A stretch of 27,581 nt of DNA, taken from NCBI GenBank assembly GCA_018266965.1, contig JAFDZJ010000379.1, forward strand, positions 1 through 27,581, given 5' to 3'. The notes beneath the pieces were generated by a model. That model was given only the letters and a program-made list of their open reading frames with translations, was not told the origin of the DNA and ran no database searches. Shown here one piece after another: positions 1 through 8,033 of this stretch (position 1 is the first letter of the stretch; every line of letters begins with the position of its first letter). Source of the DNA: Bacteroidota bacterium (GTDB taxonomy: Bacteria; Bacteroidota; Bacteroidia; Flavobacteriales; Weeksellaceae). The position numbers and the translations under genes are program-made.

Positions 1-1
1 A

Positions 2-907
2 CATATAGAAATAAAAGAAAACCGTGGCGAAATTGCTCAAGATTTACAGAAAATTTCCAAATTTTTTGATGAACCTTTTGCCGATATGAGTTATACCCCT
101 CAATATAAAATTTGCGAAGCTGCCAAAAAACACCTCACTGTGGTATTGGCAGGAGATGTGGGAGATGAACTTTTTGGTGGGTATAGTTTTTATAAAGTTG
201 AAAATGAAATGAAAAATCATTTTTCTTATGGAAATATCGTGGCTAAATTTGGTCTAAACCTTTACCAAAAACTAAAACCTACTTCTTTTGTTACCCAACA
301 AAATCTGAAATATAAAAACATTTTGGATTTCCATCAAAATCAGGTTAGAAATTTCTTGAATATGGAAGATAGAAAGACTTTGGGGATTTCCAATTCTTTT
401 CAACAACCGTATAGTTTTACCTCAAATCCCAATTCTCTTAACGATATTATGAGGGTGGATTTGGAAAAATATGTACCCGGGAATATGCTGGTGAAATCCG
501 ACAGAATGGCGATGGCAAATTCTTTGGAAGTGCGAACACCTTTCTTGGATAAAGATTTTGCAGAGTTTTGTATTTCTTTACCGGATAGTTTGAAAATTAA
601 TTCTGAACAAGATAAAATTATCTTGAGAGAAGTTATGCAAAACTATTGGACAGATTCTATCCGAAACCGTGGAAAACAAGGCTTTGGTTCTTCAGTTGAA
701 AATTGGTTCGAACAAAAAAGCTTGATAGATTTGTCCAATTCTTTATTAAAAGATAAATCACAAAAAGTTTTTGATTATATCGATTTTAATGCTTCGCAAA
801 AATTTTTAAATAAAGATAAAAAACATTGGAATTTGTTGCAATTAGCTTTGTGGGCGGAGAATAATAGGGAGCCTATGTTTAATCCTTCAAGGATTTCAAA
901 TCCTTGA
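2..907 (+). CDS. asnB: Asparagine synthase (glutamine-hydrolysing)-like protein, C-terminal part (5' truncated by window)
   Basis: The frame is open from base 2, so the window cuts the gene and only about 301 C-terminal residues are seen. They match the synthetase (ATP-pyrophosphatase-like) domain of class B asparagine synthases: DEPFAD, then LAGDVGDELFGGY (usually SGGDGGDELFGGY), MLVKSDRMAMANSLEVRTPFLD and a GKQGFG segment. The family transfers ammonia from glutamine to a beta-adenylated carboxylate. AsnB-like proteins are frequent in O-antigen and capsule loci, where amidation of an acidic sugar is often proposed; that role here is inferred from the glycosyltransferases downstream. The final codons (NPSRISNP and the TGA) lie inside a palindromic repeat, so the native C-terminus has been replaced or extended by the repeat. 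The N-terminal glutaminase domain is outside the window. Confidence 0.9.
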   Translation, partial: HIEIKENRGEIAQDLQKISKFFDEPFADMSYTPQYKICEAAKKHLTVVLAGDVGDELFGGYSFYKVENEMKNHFSYGNIVAKFGLNLYQKLKPTSFVTQQNLKYKNILDFHQNQVRNFLNMEDRKTLGISNSFQQPYSFTSNPNSLNDIMRVDLEKYVPGNMLVKSDRMAMANSLEVRTPFLDKDFAEFCISLPDSLKINSEQDKIILREVMQNYWTDSIRNRGKQGFGSSVENWFEQKSLIDLSNSLLKDKSQKVFDYIDFNASQKFLNKDKKHWNLLQLALWAENNREPMFNPSRISNP

Positions 908-913
908 AGGATT
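881..913 (+). repeat. REP-like nested palindrome, copy 1 (overlaps the end of the asnB-like gene)
   Basis: A 33-nt perfect inverted repeat with arms AATCCTTCAAGGATTT around a single central C. Each arm is itself a palindrome (AATCCTT-C-AAGGATT), so it can fold as one long hairpin or two short ones. It is identical to the copies at 996 and 1703 and in the same orientation. The TGA stop of the asnB-like gene (905-907) lies inside it. Confidence 0.95.
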
Positions 914-995
914 GGATAATACAATCAAAAAAAACACTAACTTTAAAATTATAAAAAATAATATATTTTGACTTTTCGAGTATTTATTAGAATTT

Positions 996-1028
996 AATCC
1001 TTCAAGGATTTCAAATCCTTGAAGGATT
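996..1028 (+). repeat. REP-like nested palindrome, copy 2 (upstream of the RAYT gene)
   Basis: Identical, base for base, to the repeat at 881-913. It ends 49 nt before the preferred ATG of the RAYT gene at 1078, and the TTG at 1027 that could serve as an alternative start overlaps its end. The 82 nt between copies 1 and 2 are AT-rich and hold no recognisable gene. Confidence 0.95.
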
Positions 1029-1077
1029 GGAAAATAATAAAACATTATCTTTACATCAAGTAGAAATTACAAAAAAA

Positions 1078-1689
1078 ATGGAAAAAATACTTTTAGAGCC
1101 GGGAAAATATTATCACATCTACAATCGTGGCAATAATGGTCAAGATATTTTTTTTGAAAATGAAAATTATGTGTTTTTCCTCAAAAAGTACGATCAATAC
1201 ATTTCTCCAGTTTGTGATACCATTGCTTGGGTATTACTTAGAAATCATTTTCATTTTTTAATCTATGTTAAAAATAGAAATGATATTGAAATGAATAAAC
1301 TAAGTTACAACACGGTAGAAATACCAAAAAGAATTGATGTGCATCTTCAATTCGGACATCTATTCAATTCTTATGCAAAGGCGATTAACAAACGATATAA
1401 GAGAACGGGTAGTTTATTTGAAAAGAATTTTGAAAGAAAAGAAATCGACAACATTGCTTATTTTAGACAGATGATTCATTACATTCATAACAACCCTGTA
1501 AAACACAGCTTTTCGGATTCAGCATCCAATTATGCTTGGAGTTCTTATGGGAGTATTTTTTCTCATAAACCTTCAAAATTAAAACGAAGTTTTGTTCATG
1601 AACTGTTTCCAAATGAAGATGATTTTCATCTATATCATAAAGAAAGTTTAGACTATAAAGAAATTCAGAGCTTAACTATTGAATATTAA
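1078..1689 (+). CDS. REP-associated tyrosine transposase (RAYT, Y1/HUH, IS200-like)
   Basis: A protein of 203 aa with the family's N-terminal signature YYHIYNRG (residues 11-18), the HUH metal-binding pair H57-F-H59 in LLRNHFHFLIYV, and YIHNNPVKH, where Y135 is the likely catalytic tyrosine, followed by NYAWSSY. These are single-strand DNA nickases/strand-transferases related to TnpA of IS200/IS605; RAYTs are single-copy domesticated members linked to REP palindromes. The ATG at 1078 is preferred because it puts the conserved YYHIYNRG near the N-terminus, as is usual; a TTG at 1027 would add 17 poorly conserved residues and start inside the repeat. Flanked by identical palindromes at 996 and 1703 and by one more at 881, which supports RAYT rather than a free insertion sequence. 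It interrupts a run of polysaccharide genes. All key residues are intact. Confidence 0.93.
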   Translation: MEKILLEPGKYYHIYNRGNNGQDIFFENENYVFFLKKYDQYISPVCDTIAWVLLRNHFHFLIYVKNRNDIEMNKLSYNTVEIPKRIDVHLQFGHLFNSYAKAINKRYKRTGSLFEKNFERKEIDNIAYFRQMIHYIHNNPVKHSFSDSASNYAWSSYGSIFSHKPSKLKRSFVHELFPNEDDFHLYHKESLDYKEIQSLTIEY

Positions 1690-1702
1690 TAATCTCTTAA
1701 AT

Positions 1703-1735
1703 AATCCTTCAAGGATTTCAAATCCTTGAAGGATT
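1703..1735 (+). repeat. REP-like nested palindrome, copy 3 (between RAYT and GT2 genes)
   Basis: Third identical 33-nt copy in the same orientation, 13 nt after the RAYT stop codon and 12 nt before the ATG of the GT2 gene at 1748. If transcribed it would put a strong hairpin in the leader of that gene. No T-tract follows, so it is not a standard terminator. Confidence 0.95.
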
Positions 1736-1747
1736 GAATACCAAACC

Positions 1748-2674
1748 ATGAATATCAGCATCATCATTCCGGTTTACAACGCCGAAAAGTTTTTAGAAAA
1801 AGCGGTTATTTCTGCTTTACAGTTTCAGGAAGTGACGGAAATTCTCTTAATAGAAGACTGTTCACCGGACAATTCTTTAGAAATTTGTAAAAATTTATCC
1901 CAAAATAATAATCGAATAAAAGTTTTTCAACATCCAGACCAAGGAAACCACGGAGCCGGAGCGAGTAGAAATTTGGGATTAGAGAAAGCTACAGGAGATT
2001 ATATTGCTTTTTTAGATGCCGATGATTATTACCTTCCGAATCGTTTTGATGTGGAAAAAGAAATTTTTAGTAATGTAAAAATAGAAGGAATTTTCGGTGC
2101 AATAGGTACCGAGTTTCTGACGGAAAAAGGAAAAGAAGCTTTTGAAAAAAAGTTTAATTCGGAACTGACAACGGTTAATTATACTGCAGAAGGCAGAGAA
2201 ATTTTTGATGGGTTATTAGGATTGACCCAAAAACATTTCGGAACATTTTTCCATCTGAATACATTGACGATTAGAAAATCTGCATTAAAAGGTTTAAAAT
2301 TTAATGAGAGTTTGAGAGTGCATCAAGATTCGGATTTTATCATAAAATTGTCATTTCAAAACTATCTGAAAACTGGAATTATCGACAAAGCTATTGCTAT
2401 TAGAGGGGTTCATGATGATAACAGGATTACACAAATTGTAAATTATTCCGAAAAATACAAACAAAGGCAATTACTACTTTGGCAATCGCTGTATGAGTGG
2501 TCTCTGAAAGTTACTTTAAATAAAACTGAAAGAGAAAAAATAAATTTACAATATTTGGCTTACCAATTAGCATTAAAAAAAGGAATGTCCAGATATTTTT
2601 CTATTTTTATAGCAACTTTTAGAACTCCAAAAATATTAAAAACAAGATATAGGTTTACTTATTTTGGGAGATAA
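1748..2674 (+). CDS. GT2 family glycosyltransferase (GT-A fold)
   Basis: A cytoplasmic glycosyltransferase of 308 aa that would add one sugar to a lipid-linked glycan from a nucleotide-sugar donor. The N-terminus ISIIIPVYNAEKFLEKAV, the LLIEDCSPDNSLEI segment (donor-binding acidic residues) and the FLDADDYYLPNRFD motif holding the DxD metal site are typical of family GT2. A later RGVHDDNRITQI segment is shared with the GT2 encoded at 4910, which it resembles along most of its length (for example GNHGAGASRNL and KATGD-IAFLDADDYYLPN), so the two are paralogues. Donor and acceptor cannot be read from the sequence. It starts 12 nt after a REP-like hairpin. There is no membrane segment; the C-terminus is basic. 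Confidence 0.93.
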   Translation: MNISIIIPVYNAEKFLEKAVISALQFQEVTEILLIEDCSPDNSLEICKNLSQNNNRIKVFQHPDQGNHGAGASRNLGLEKATGDYIAFLDADDYYLPNRFDVEKEIFSNVKIEGIFGAIGTEFLTEKGKEAFEKKFNSELTTVNYTAEGREIFDGLLGLTQKHFGTFFHLNTLTIRKSALKGLKFNESLRVHQDSDFIIKLSFQNYLKTGIIDKAIAIRGVHDDNRITQIVNYSEKYKQRQLLLWQSLYEWSLKVTLNKTEREKINLQYLAYQLALKKGMSRYFSIFIATFRTPKILKTRYRFTYFGR

Positions 2675-2688
2675 GGAACTTACTTTCA

Positions 2689-3753
2689 ATGATAAAAAAA
2701 AATATGGAAGATTATAGAAATAACGAAAATATGGCAAGTGGTATAGAAGCCAGAAAAGATTGGATAGATCTCTTGCGTGCTATTGCAATTTTTGGGGTGA
2801 TTATTCTTCATGTTTCAGTACCTTATGTTTCAAGTTTCTCTTCTTTTAAAGATATAAACTGGAATCAAGCATTATTTTTAAATTCGTCGGTAAGGTTTTG
2901 TGTTCCTTTATTTTTAATGATTTCCGGAATTTTATTATTAAATAAAAATTATAGTTTAAAAGAATTCTTATTCAAGAGATTTACTCGTATTGTATATCCT
3001 TTTTTACTATGGAGCTTAATCTATTTTTTTGTTCATCATTCTATCCAACATGTGTCTTTTGTAGAAGTTGGGATTGAGCTTTTTAAGACTTTAAAAACAG
3101 GAGCAGAATATCACCTTTGGTATGTTTATATGATTTTAGGGTTATATCTTTTTATACCTATAATTAATTCTTGGATCAAAACAACAAAGCTAAACGAGGT
3201 TCGTTACTATTTGATAATTTGGATTTTAGTTCTTTCATTTAATTTACCTTATTTAAATAAATTTTATACCCGAATCGATTTTGTTTATTTTACAGGATAT
3301 CTCGGATACTTGCTATTAGGGTATTATCTCTATAAAAGCAAAAGCATTATAAATCGCACTAAAGGTTTTTTTCTTTATTTCTTAGGAATAGTACTAACAT
3401 ATTTCCTTACTTTAATTTTTGCATTAAAAGACAACGAGTTTGTAAATGTTTTTTTTGAGTATCTTACTCCGAATGTGATTTTAGCGAGCATCAGTATTTT
3501 TATGATTTTTAAAGGATACGAAATTAAAAATCCTTTATTTTTAAGAGGAGTAAAATGGATAAGTAAATACAGTTATGGTACATATCTTAGCCATGTTGCT
3601 GTTATTATTTTTTTATCTAAATTCAATCTTTTGTTCAATACACCTGTTGTTTTCCTCACTATATTGCTCAATGCATTTATTATTCTTTTATTATCTACTT
3701 TTTTGATATTTGGAATTAATAAGTTGCCATTGGGGAAATACATTTCTGGATAA
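2689..3753 (+). CDS. Acyltransferase-3 family membrane protein (OafA/WecH-like O-acyltransferase)
   Basis: A protein of 354 aa with about ten hydrophobic segments spread over its length. The N-terminal DWIDLLRAIAIFGVIILHVS contains the R-x10-H motif of the acyltransferase-3 family (R30 and H41). Members carry acyl groups, usually acetyl, across the inner membrane to modify O-antigen, peptidoglycan or exopolysaccharide sugars. There is no C-terminal SGNH domain, so it is the short single-domain form. It follows the GT2 gene by 14 nt and is followed after 2 nt by the next gene, consistent with one transcript. ATG codons at 2689, 2704 and 2731 (M1, M6 and M15) all precede the first conserved residues; the exact start is uncertain. 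Confidence 0.88.
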   Translation: MIKKNMEDYRNNENMASGIEARKDWIDLLRAIAIFGVIILHVSVPYVSSFSSFKDINWNQALFLNSSVRFCVPLFLMISGILLLNKNYSLKEFLFKRFTRIVYPFLLWSLIYFFVHHSIQHVSFVEVGIELFKTLKTGAEYHLWYVYMILGLYLFIPIINSWIKTTKLNEVRYYLIIWILVLSFNLPYLNKFYTRIDFVYFTGYLGYLLLGYYLYKSKSIINRTKGFFLYFLGIVLTYFLTLIFALKDNEFVNVFFEYLTPNVILASISIFMIFKGYEIKNPLFLRGVKWISKYSYGTYLSHVAVIIFLSKFNLLFNTPVVFLTILLNAFIILLLSTFLIFGINKLPLGKYISG

Positions 3754-3755
3754 AT

Positions 3756-4913
3756 ATGAGTTATATAAATCTTGTTAAAATATTTAATATCCTTTCAATA
3801 GGAATTGCAGGATTGCTTGTCGTTCTCTTTTTTAAGGAAATTCTGGAGAATGATAGTTTGCTAATTCATTCGGAATATTTTATAAACTATCAAGGAGGAT
3901 TTGTCCGTAGAGGGTTTGATGGAGAAATTTTGTATAACCTTTATCATTTCTTTGAAATCCCAATATTACTTGGTACGAAATTATATTCTGGAAGCACATT
4001 TTTATTATTTCTCTGTATTGTAATGTATGCAACTCGAAAATTGAAAATTCCGTATTATATAGTATTTTCAATGACTACACTTTTACTCTATCTCGTTTAT
4101 TTAGATAGGGGATTGCGAAAAGACCATATTATTTTATCTCTAATAATAATTCAAAGTTTTGTTTTGCGAAATTTTTCAAAAAAAAATAGGTTAGGTACTA
4201 TTGTGTTTATCTTTATTAGTTTGATAGGAACATTGATACATGAAATTTTCTTTATTATTACCCTTTTTCCTAATTTAATAGGTTTGTATATAAATTCCAG
4301 GAATAATATTCAATTGTTTTTAAAAAATAGCCTGATATTACTACCATCTGCTATCCTTTTTATATTATTAATTTTCGTGTTTAAAGGAAATGAAGGACAA
4401 GCAAAAGCGATTATATTATCTTATCCAAATTTAACCTACAACCTCGATTATTTAACCTTGGTTTTTACAAAGTCTTTCTTTTTTTGGAATCAAAATTATC
4501 ATTTAAAAAATATATTTTATTTTTTTATTTTTATAGGTTTACACAGTTTATTTATTTTAATTTCAGTAAATAATGATATAAAAAGTAAAGTCCAAAAATC
4601 TATTTTTAACATTCTTTTTATCCTGCAATTACTGGTTCTTGTAGTACTTTGTATGATTGCAATAGACTATTCTCGAATGCTGTTTTTATCCTTTTCAACT
4701 TTAGTTTTCTATATCTACAATTATACTTTAGAAAAGATTAAAGTAATTTTACCATTCAATGTAGATTGCACGAATAGAATTTTCTCCACTCTAAAATACC
4801 TTCCGTTTATTCTTTATTTTTTTCTAACCATGCCTCATAGTGGTTGGGATGGTTTCCGAGGAATAGTAAAATACAATCTTATCAATTTAATAAAACACAA
4901 AATGTATCAATGA
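3756..4913 (+). CDS. Multi-pass inner-membrane protein of the polysaccharide locus, function unknown (possible polymerase or GT-C)
   Basis: A protein of 385 aa with roughly ten to eleven hydrophobic segments. After the first membrane segment comes a soluble loop with EYFINYQGGFVRRGFDGEIL; the NYxxGFVRRG pattern is one I associate, from memory and without a search, with uncharacterised membrane proteins in O-antigen and capsule loci. Size, topology and position between an acyltransferase and a glycosyltransferase fit a Wzy-like polymerase or a GT-C glycosyltransferase; no other polymerase candidate is visible on this strand. It begins 2 nt after the acyltransferase gene, and its TGA overlaps the ATG of the next GT2 gene (ATGA), indicating translational coupling. 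The assignment as a membrane protein is sure; the function is not. Confidence 0.8.
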   Translation: MSYINLVKIFNILSIGIAGLLVVLFFKEILENDSLLIHSEYFINYQGGFVRRGFDGEILYNLYHFFEIPILLGTKLYSGSTFLLFLCIVMYATRKLKIPYYIVFSMTTLLLYLVYLDRGLRKDHIILSLIIIQSFVLRNFSKKNRLGTIVFIFISLIGTLIHEIFFIITLFPNLIGLYINSRNNIQLFLKNSLILLPSAILFILLIFVFKGNEGQAKAIILSYPNLTYNLDYLTLVFTKSFFFWNQNYHLKNIFYFFIFIGLHSLFILISVNNDIKSKVQKSIFNILFILQLLVLVVLCMIAIDYSRMLFLSFSTLVFYIYNYTLEKIKVILPFNVDCTNRIFSTLKYLPFILYFFLTMPHSGWDGFRGIVKYNLINLIKHKMYQ

Positions 4914-5848
4914 AAATCTCCGTAATCACTCCAGTTTATAATGCCGAAAAATACATAACCCACGCTGTAGAATCTGCCTTGCAATTTTCGGAGGTTTGGG
5001 AAATTATTTTGGTAGAAGACAAATCACCCGATAATGCTTTGGAAGTTTGCAAACAATTAACCGAAAAATTCGACAGAGTAAAACTCTACCAACATCCTGA
5101 CAAAGGAAATCATGGAGCTGGAGCTAGTAGGAATCTCGCAATTTCCAAAGCCACAGGAGATTTTATTGCTTTTCTAGATGCAGATGATTACTATCTCCCA
5201 AACCGTTTTGATGCAGAAAGAGAATTATTTGAAAATCCCGAAGTAGATGGGGTTTACGGGGCAATTGGAGTGCATTATTATTCCGAGAAAGCCAAGGAAC
5301 AATTTTTCCCAATTTTCGGTAACAAACTAACAACAGTTTATAAAAAACACAATCCTGAAGAAGTTTTCCCAGGACAAATAGGCATGAAAGGTAGTTTTGG
5401 ACTGTTCTCGATTGATGGATTAACTGTGAGGAAATCGGCTATTGACAAACTAAATCCTGTCATGCAAACCAACCTTAGATTGCACCAAGATACAGAATTT
5501 TTATTCAGATTATCTTATTACACCAAACTCTTTCCCGGAATTTTAGACCAAGCAGTTGCCCTTCGTGGTGTACACGAAAACAATAGGATAACCCAAGTGG
5601 ATTCAGGGAAAATAAACCCTGCTATTTCCAGAGTATTGTTGTGGAACGAAGTAGAACGATGGTCTAAAACAGAACCTAAAATGCCAAAAAACATTAAACT
5701 TCATATTGGTAGAATGGCAAGGAGTTGGCGAATTGCCAAAGCTCCATTATTAAAAAAATGGGGTATGATTTTTAAATATTTGTTAATGGATTTTACAAGT
5801 ATAAAATCGGGGTTGTATAATATAAATTTTAGGAAAGATTTATTTTAG
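4910..5848 (+). CDS. GT2 family glycosyltransferase, paralogue of the one at 1748
   Basis: A protein of 312 aa starting MKISVITPVYNAEKYITHAV. The ATG at 4910 overlaps the stop of the previous gene; a longer reading from 4844 would add 22 residues translated from that gene in another frame and is rejected because GT2 proteins begin at the beta-strand MKISVITPVYN. Motifs are IILVEDKSPDNALEV, the FLDADDYYLPNRFD DxD site and RGVHENNRITQV. Large stretches match the enzyme at 1748, so it probably uses a related donor or makes a related linkage. It is the last + strand gene before a convergent - strand operon; only 29 nt separate the two stops and no clear terminator hairpin is seen there. Confidence 0.92.
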   Translation: MKISVITPVYNAEKYITHAVESALQFSEVWEIILVEDKSPDNALEVCKQLTEKFDRVKLYQHPDKGNHGAGASRNLAISKATGDFIAFLDADDYYLPNRFDAERELFENPEVDGVYGAIGVHYYSEKAKEQFFPIFGNKLTTVYKKHNPEEVFPGQIGMKGSFGLFSIDGLTVRKSAIDKLNPVMQTNLRLHQDTEFLFRLSYYTKLFPGILDQAVALRGVHENNRITQVDSGKINPAISRVLLWNEVERWSKTEPKMPKNIKLHIGRMARSWRIAKAPLLKKWGMIFKYLLMDFTSIKSGLYNINFRKDLF

Positions 5849-5877
5849 AGTTTTTCAGGTAGGTTAATGTTTTTTTA

Positions 5878-6687
5878 TTACAAATATTGTTTAAATTTTT
5901 CATTAAAGCATAATTTGTATTCTTGTTGTCTGTAAGGCGATTGGAAAAAAGAATACAACCGTTTATCAATTCCAATTTTGTCATCTTCAGTAAATCCCAA
6001 AGATGGGTGTAACATAATTTCTATTTCTTGTGATTTTGTATTCTCTAAATAATTGAATAGGTTTTTTTCATTTATCATACATGTATTCAACATGGAATAA
6101 AATGCTATATCATTAGTTTTTTCATTAAAAATTGATAAAAATTTTAACAAACCTAATTTTATATAATTTATTATGGGAGTATTGTTGAAATTAAATCTTA
6201 TACTTTCCCAAAAGGCCTCATTTATTTCTCTTATTCTAGGAATATTATGTTTTTGAGCTAATTTTCTCACAATTTTATTAATAGATGGTATTATATGTAT
6301 ATGTTCGTTTCCATCAATGTGGGAAATATTAATATTGTTATGTTTTAATTTCAAAATTTGAGCTTCGATTTCTTTTTCTATAGTTTCCAAAACTTGTTTG
6401 TTTTTCCTTAAAAATAACAATTGTTCAAAAGTCCAATTAAGATTTCCATTTTTAGCAATTATGGAGTTTTGTAACAAAGATTTTCCACAAGTAAGATTTA
6501 TATGAAGCCCAACTTTCAAATTATTACATTGTAGTACAACTTCTTCTATCGCATGATCAAAATAATGGGTGTTTGCCATTAAACTAGCATGGGAAAGAAA
6601 GCCATTCTGGTGTGCTTCCTTTATAGCAAAGTTTACGCTTTTAGAAAATCCTAAATCATCGGCATTAATTATTAGTTTTTTTTTCAT
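5878..6687 (-). CDS. YdjC/ChbG-family carbohydrate deacetylase (NaxD-like candidate)
   Basis: A protein of 269 aa. The N-terminal KKLIINADDLGFS gives the metal/catalytic aspartates D10 and D11; VGLHINLT supplies H62; and SHIDGNEHIH supplies H123, D125, H129 and H131. These are the conserved positions of the YdjC superfamily, metal-dependent deacetylases of N-acetylated sugars (ChbG on chito-oligosaccharides, HpnK in hopanoid synthesis, NaxD on undecaprenyl-phosphate GalNAc in Francisella). No signal peptide is present, so it acts in the cytoplasm. It is the last gene of a - strand operon, 11 nt after a membrane glycosyltransferase candidate and near a polyprenyl-phosphate glycosyltransferase, the setting of NaxD. 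The substrate is inferred only from that setting. The coding region is strikingly AT-rich. Confidence 0.88.
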   Translation of the reverse strand: MKKKLIINADDLGFSKSVNFAIKEAHQNGFLSHASLMANTHYFDHAIEEVVLQCNNLKVGLHINLTCGKSLLQNSIIAKNGNLNWTFEQLLFLRKNKQVLETIEKEIEAQILKLKHNNINISHIDGNEHIHIIPSINKIVRKLAQKHNIPRIREINEAFWESIRFNFNNTPIINYIKLGLLKFLSIFNEKTNDIAFYSMLNTCMINEKNLFNYLENTKSQEIEIMLHPSLGFTEDDKIGIDKRLYSFFQSPYRQQEYKLCFNEKFKQYL

Positions 6688-6698
6688 TATGTGCTTTT

Positions 6699-8033
6699 TT
6701 ATTTTTTGGAGATTGATTTTAATCCAAAAAAATTCAATAATATTTGTTCAACAGATGTGTTTTCTTTAGGATTATTATCTATATAATCTCGTCCAGAATC
6801 CAAAAGTATTCTCCTATTAAATGGGATTTTACTGGCATACTCAAAAGAATTGTCCAAAATTACATTTTTATTTTTTTTACTTTTATTAGTGATTTCTAGC
6901 ATTGTTTTATTATAATTTCTATTTGCAACATAAGTAATCGCTATAGAAAATGCAAAAAATAAACATATAAAAATACTAATTATAGAGATTAGATTTTTTT
7001 TAAAAATTAAATTTTTTAGCAACAATTCTTTTGTAATAATCCCACAGATAATTATGATTAAAGAATTACTGAAAAATAGTAATCTAGTACCTTGTAACGG
7101 CGAATATGCTACTACTAGTAAAACCATTATCGAAATTAATATTAGTAAAAAAACGGTATTTCTAATTTCTTTTTGTACAAATTTGAAATTATAAATTAGT
7201 ACAACAAAACAAAAAACAAAAGTTATACATAATTCCTTATTGTAGTAGAAATATAATTTTGCAATATCTACAAAATGCTGGAAATATGTACTCATTTGAA
7301 AGCCTAAATTTTCAACTTTCGCACCTTTAAATTTTAATTTATTAGCTGGAGCAAAAAATAAAATACAATAACCAATGGTAATTGGAATAATAAGTGAAAG
7401 CAATTTTAAATCAGGTATTTTTTTATTCTTAAAAATGTAAGAAGCAGCTAATAATATTGATATTCCCACCAAAACTGGAGGGACATGTTCATTAAACCAA
7501 CCCATGAAAAAAGAACATATAAATATTAAAAAATACAATATTTTTTTTTGGTCTAAATAATTTTTATCATAAATATAATATTCTACTATTAAAAACACAT
7601 ATAATAAATAAAATACATGAGACAAAGTATAATTAGTGTTAAAAGGGACATAGTAAAACATTTCACCAAAATAATTTATTAAAAAAATAAATCCTCCTGC
7701 AATAATAAATAATCGAAAAACATCTGAATTATTATTAATTTTTGGTAATTTCCTATATAAAAACAAATAAGTTACAGTCATGTAAACTAAAAATAAACTT
7801 AGGTTGAAAATGGGTTTTAACCAAAGATTTCTACCAATTAAATTAGAAAAAAACTGTCCTAACCTAGGATTGACAAAAAAATATGATTGATAAAATTCGA
7901 GTATAGCATTTGGCGAGTTATCAGTTGGCAAATAATAAAATTCATCTCTTGTCCTTGGGAAAAAATAAGAACTCAAAAGTATTGCAAATATTACAAAAAC
8001 CCACAAAAAATAGACCCGATTATTCCACATCAT
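6699..8033 (-). CDS. Multi-pass membrane protein, probable GT-C type glycosyltransferase
   Basis: A protein of 444 aa with about eleven hydrophobic segments. After the first one lies FFPRTRDEFYYLP, an acidic pair in the first outer loop where GT-C enzymes (ArnT, PMT, DUF6056-like proteins) carry catalytic acids, and then a conserved-looking NPRLGQFFSNLIG segment. GT-C enzymes use polyprenyl-phosphate sugars as donors on the periplasmic side. Its start codon lies 14 nt inside the end of the polyprenyl-phosphate glycosyltransferase gene, so the two are translationally coupled and very likely donor maker and donor user. The final 60 or so residues are soluble. No family was identified with certainty; GT-C is an inference from topology, the acidic motif and the partner gene. 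Base composition is markedly AT-rich. Confidence 0.72.
   Translation of the reverse strand: MMWNNRVYFLWVFVIFAILLSSYFFPRTRDEFYYLPTDNSPNAILEFYQSYFFVNPRLGQFFSNLIGRNLWLKPIFNLSLFLVYMTVTYLFLYRKLPKINNNSDVFRLFIIAGGFIFLINYFGEMFYYVPFNTNYTLSHVFYLLYVFLIVEYYIYDKNYLDQKKILYFLIFICSFFMGWFNEHVPPVLVGISILLAASYIFKNKKIPDLKLLSLIIPITIGYCILFFAPANKLKFKGAKVENLGFQMSTYFQHFVDIAKLYFYYNKELCITFVFCFVVLIYNFKFVQKEIRNTVFLLILISIMVLLVVAYSPLQGTRLLFFSNSLIIIICGIITKELLLKNLIFKKNLISIISIFICLFFAFSIAITYVANRNYNKTMLEITNKSKKNKNVILDNSFEYASKIPFNRRILLDSGRDYIDNNPKENTSVEQILLNFFGLKSISKK

Noticed and set aside
1027..1077. TTG start giving a 220-residue version of the RAYT protein
   Set aside because: The TTG lies inside the palindromic repeat and the added 17 residues precede the point where the family signature usually begins; the ATG at 1078 fits better.
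4844..4909. Longer N-terminus for the second GT2 protein
   Set aside because: The extra 22 residues are read from the end of the upstream membrane-protein gene in another frame, and the paralogue at 1748 begins at the equivalent of 4910.
5849..5877. Bidirectional terminator between the convergent genes
   Set aside because: The 29 nt contain a T run but no inverted repeat that would form a stem.
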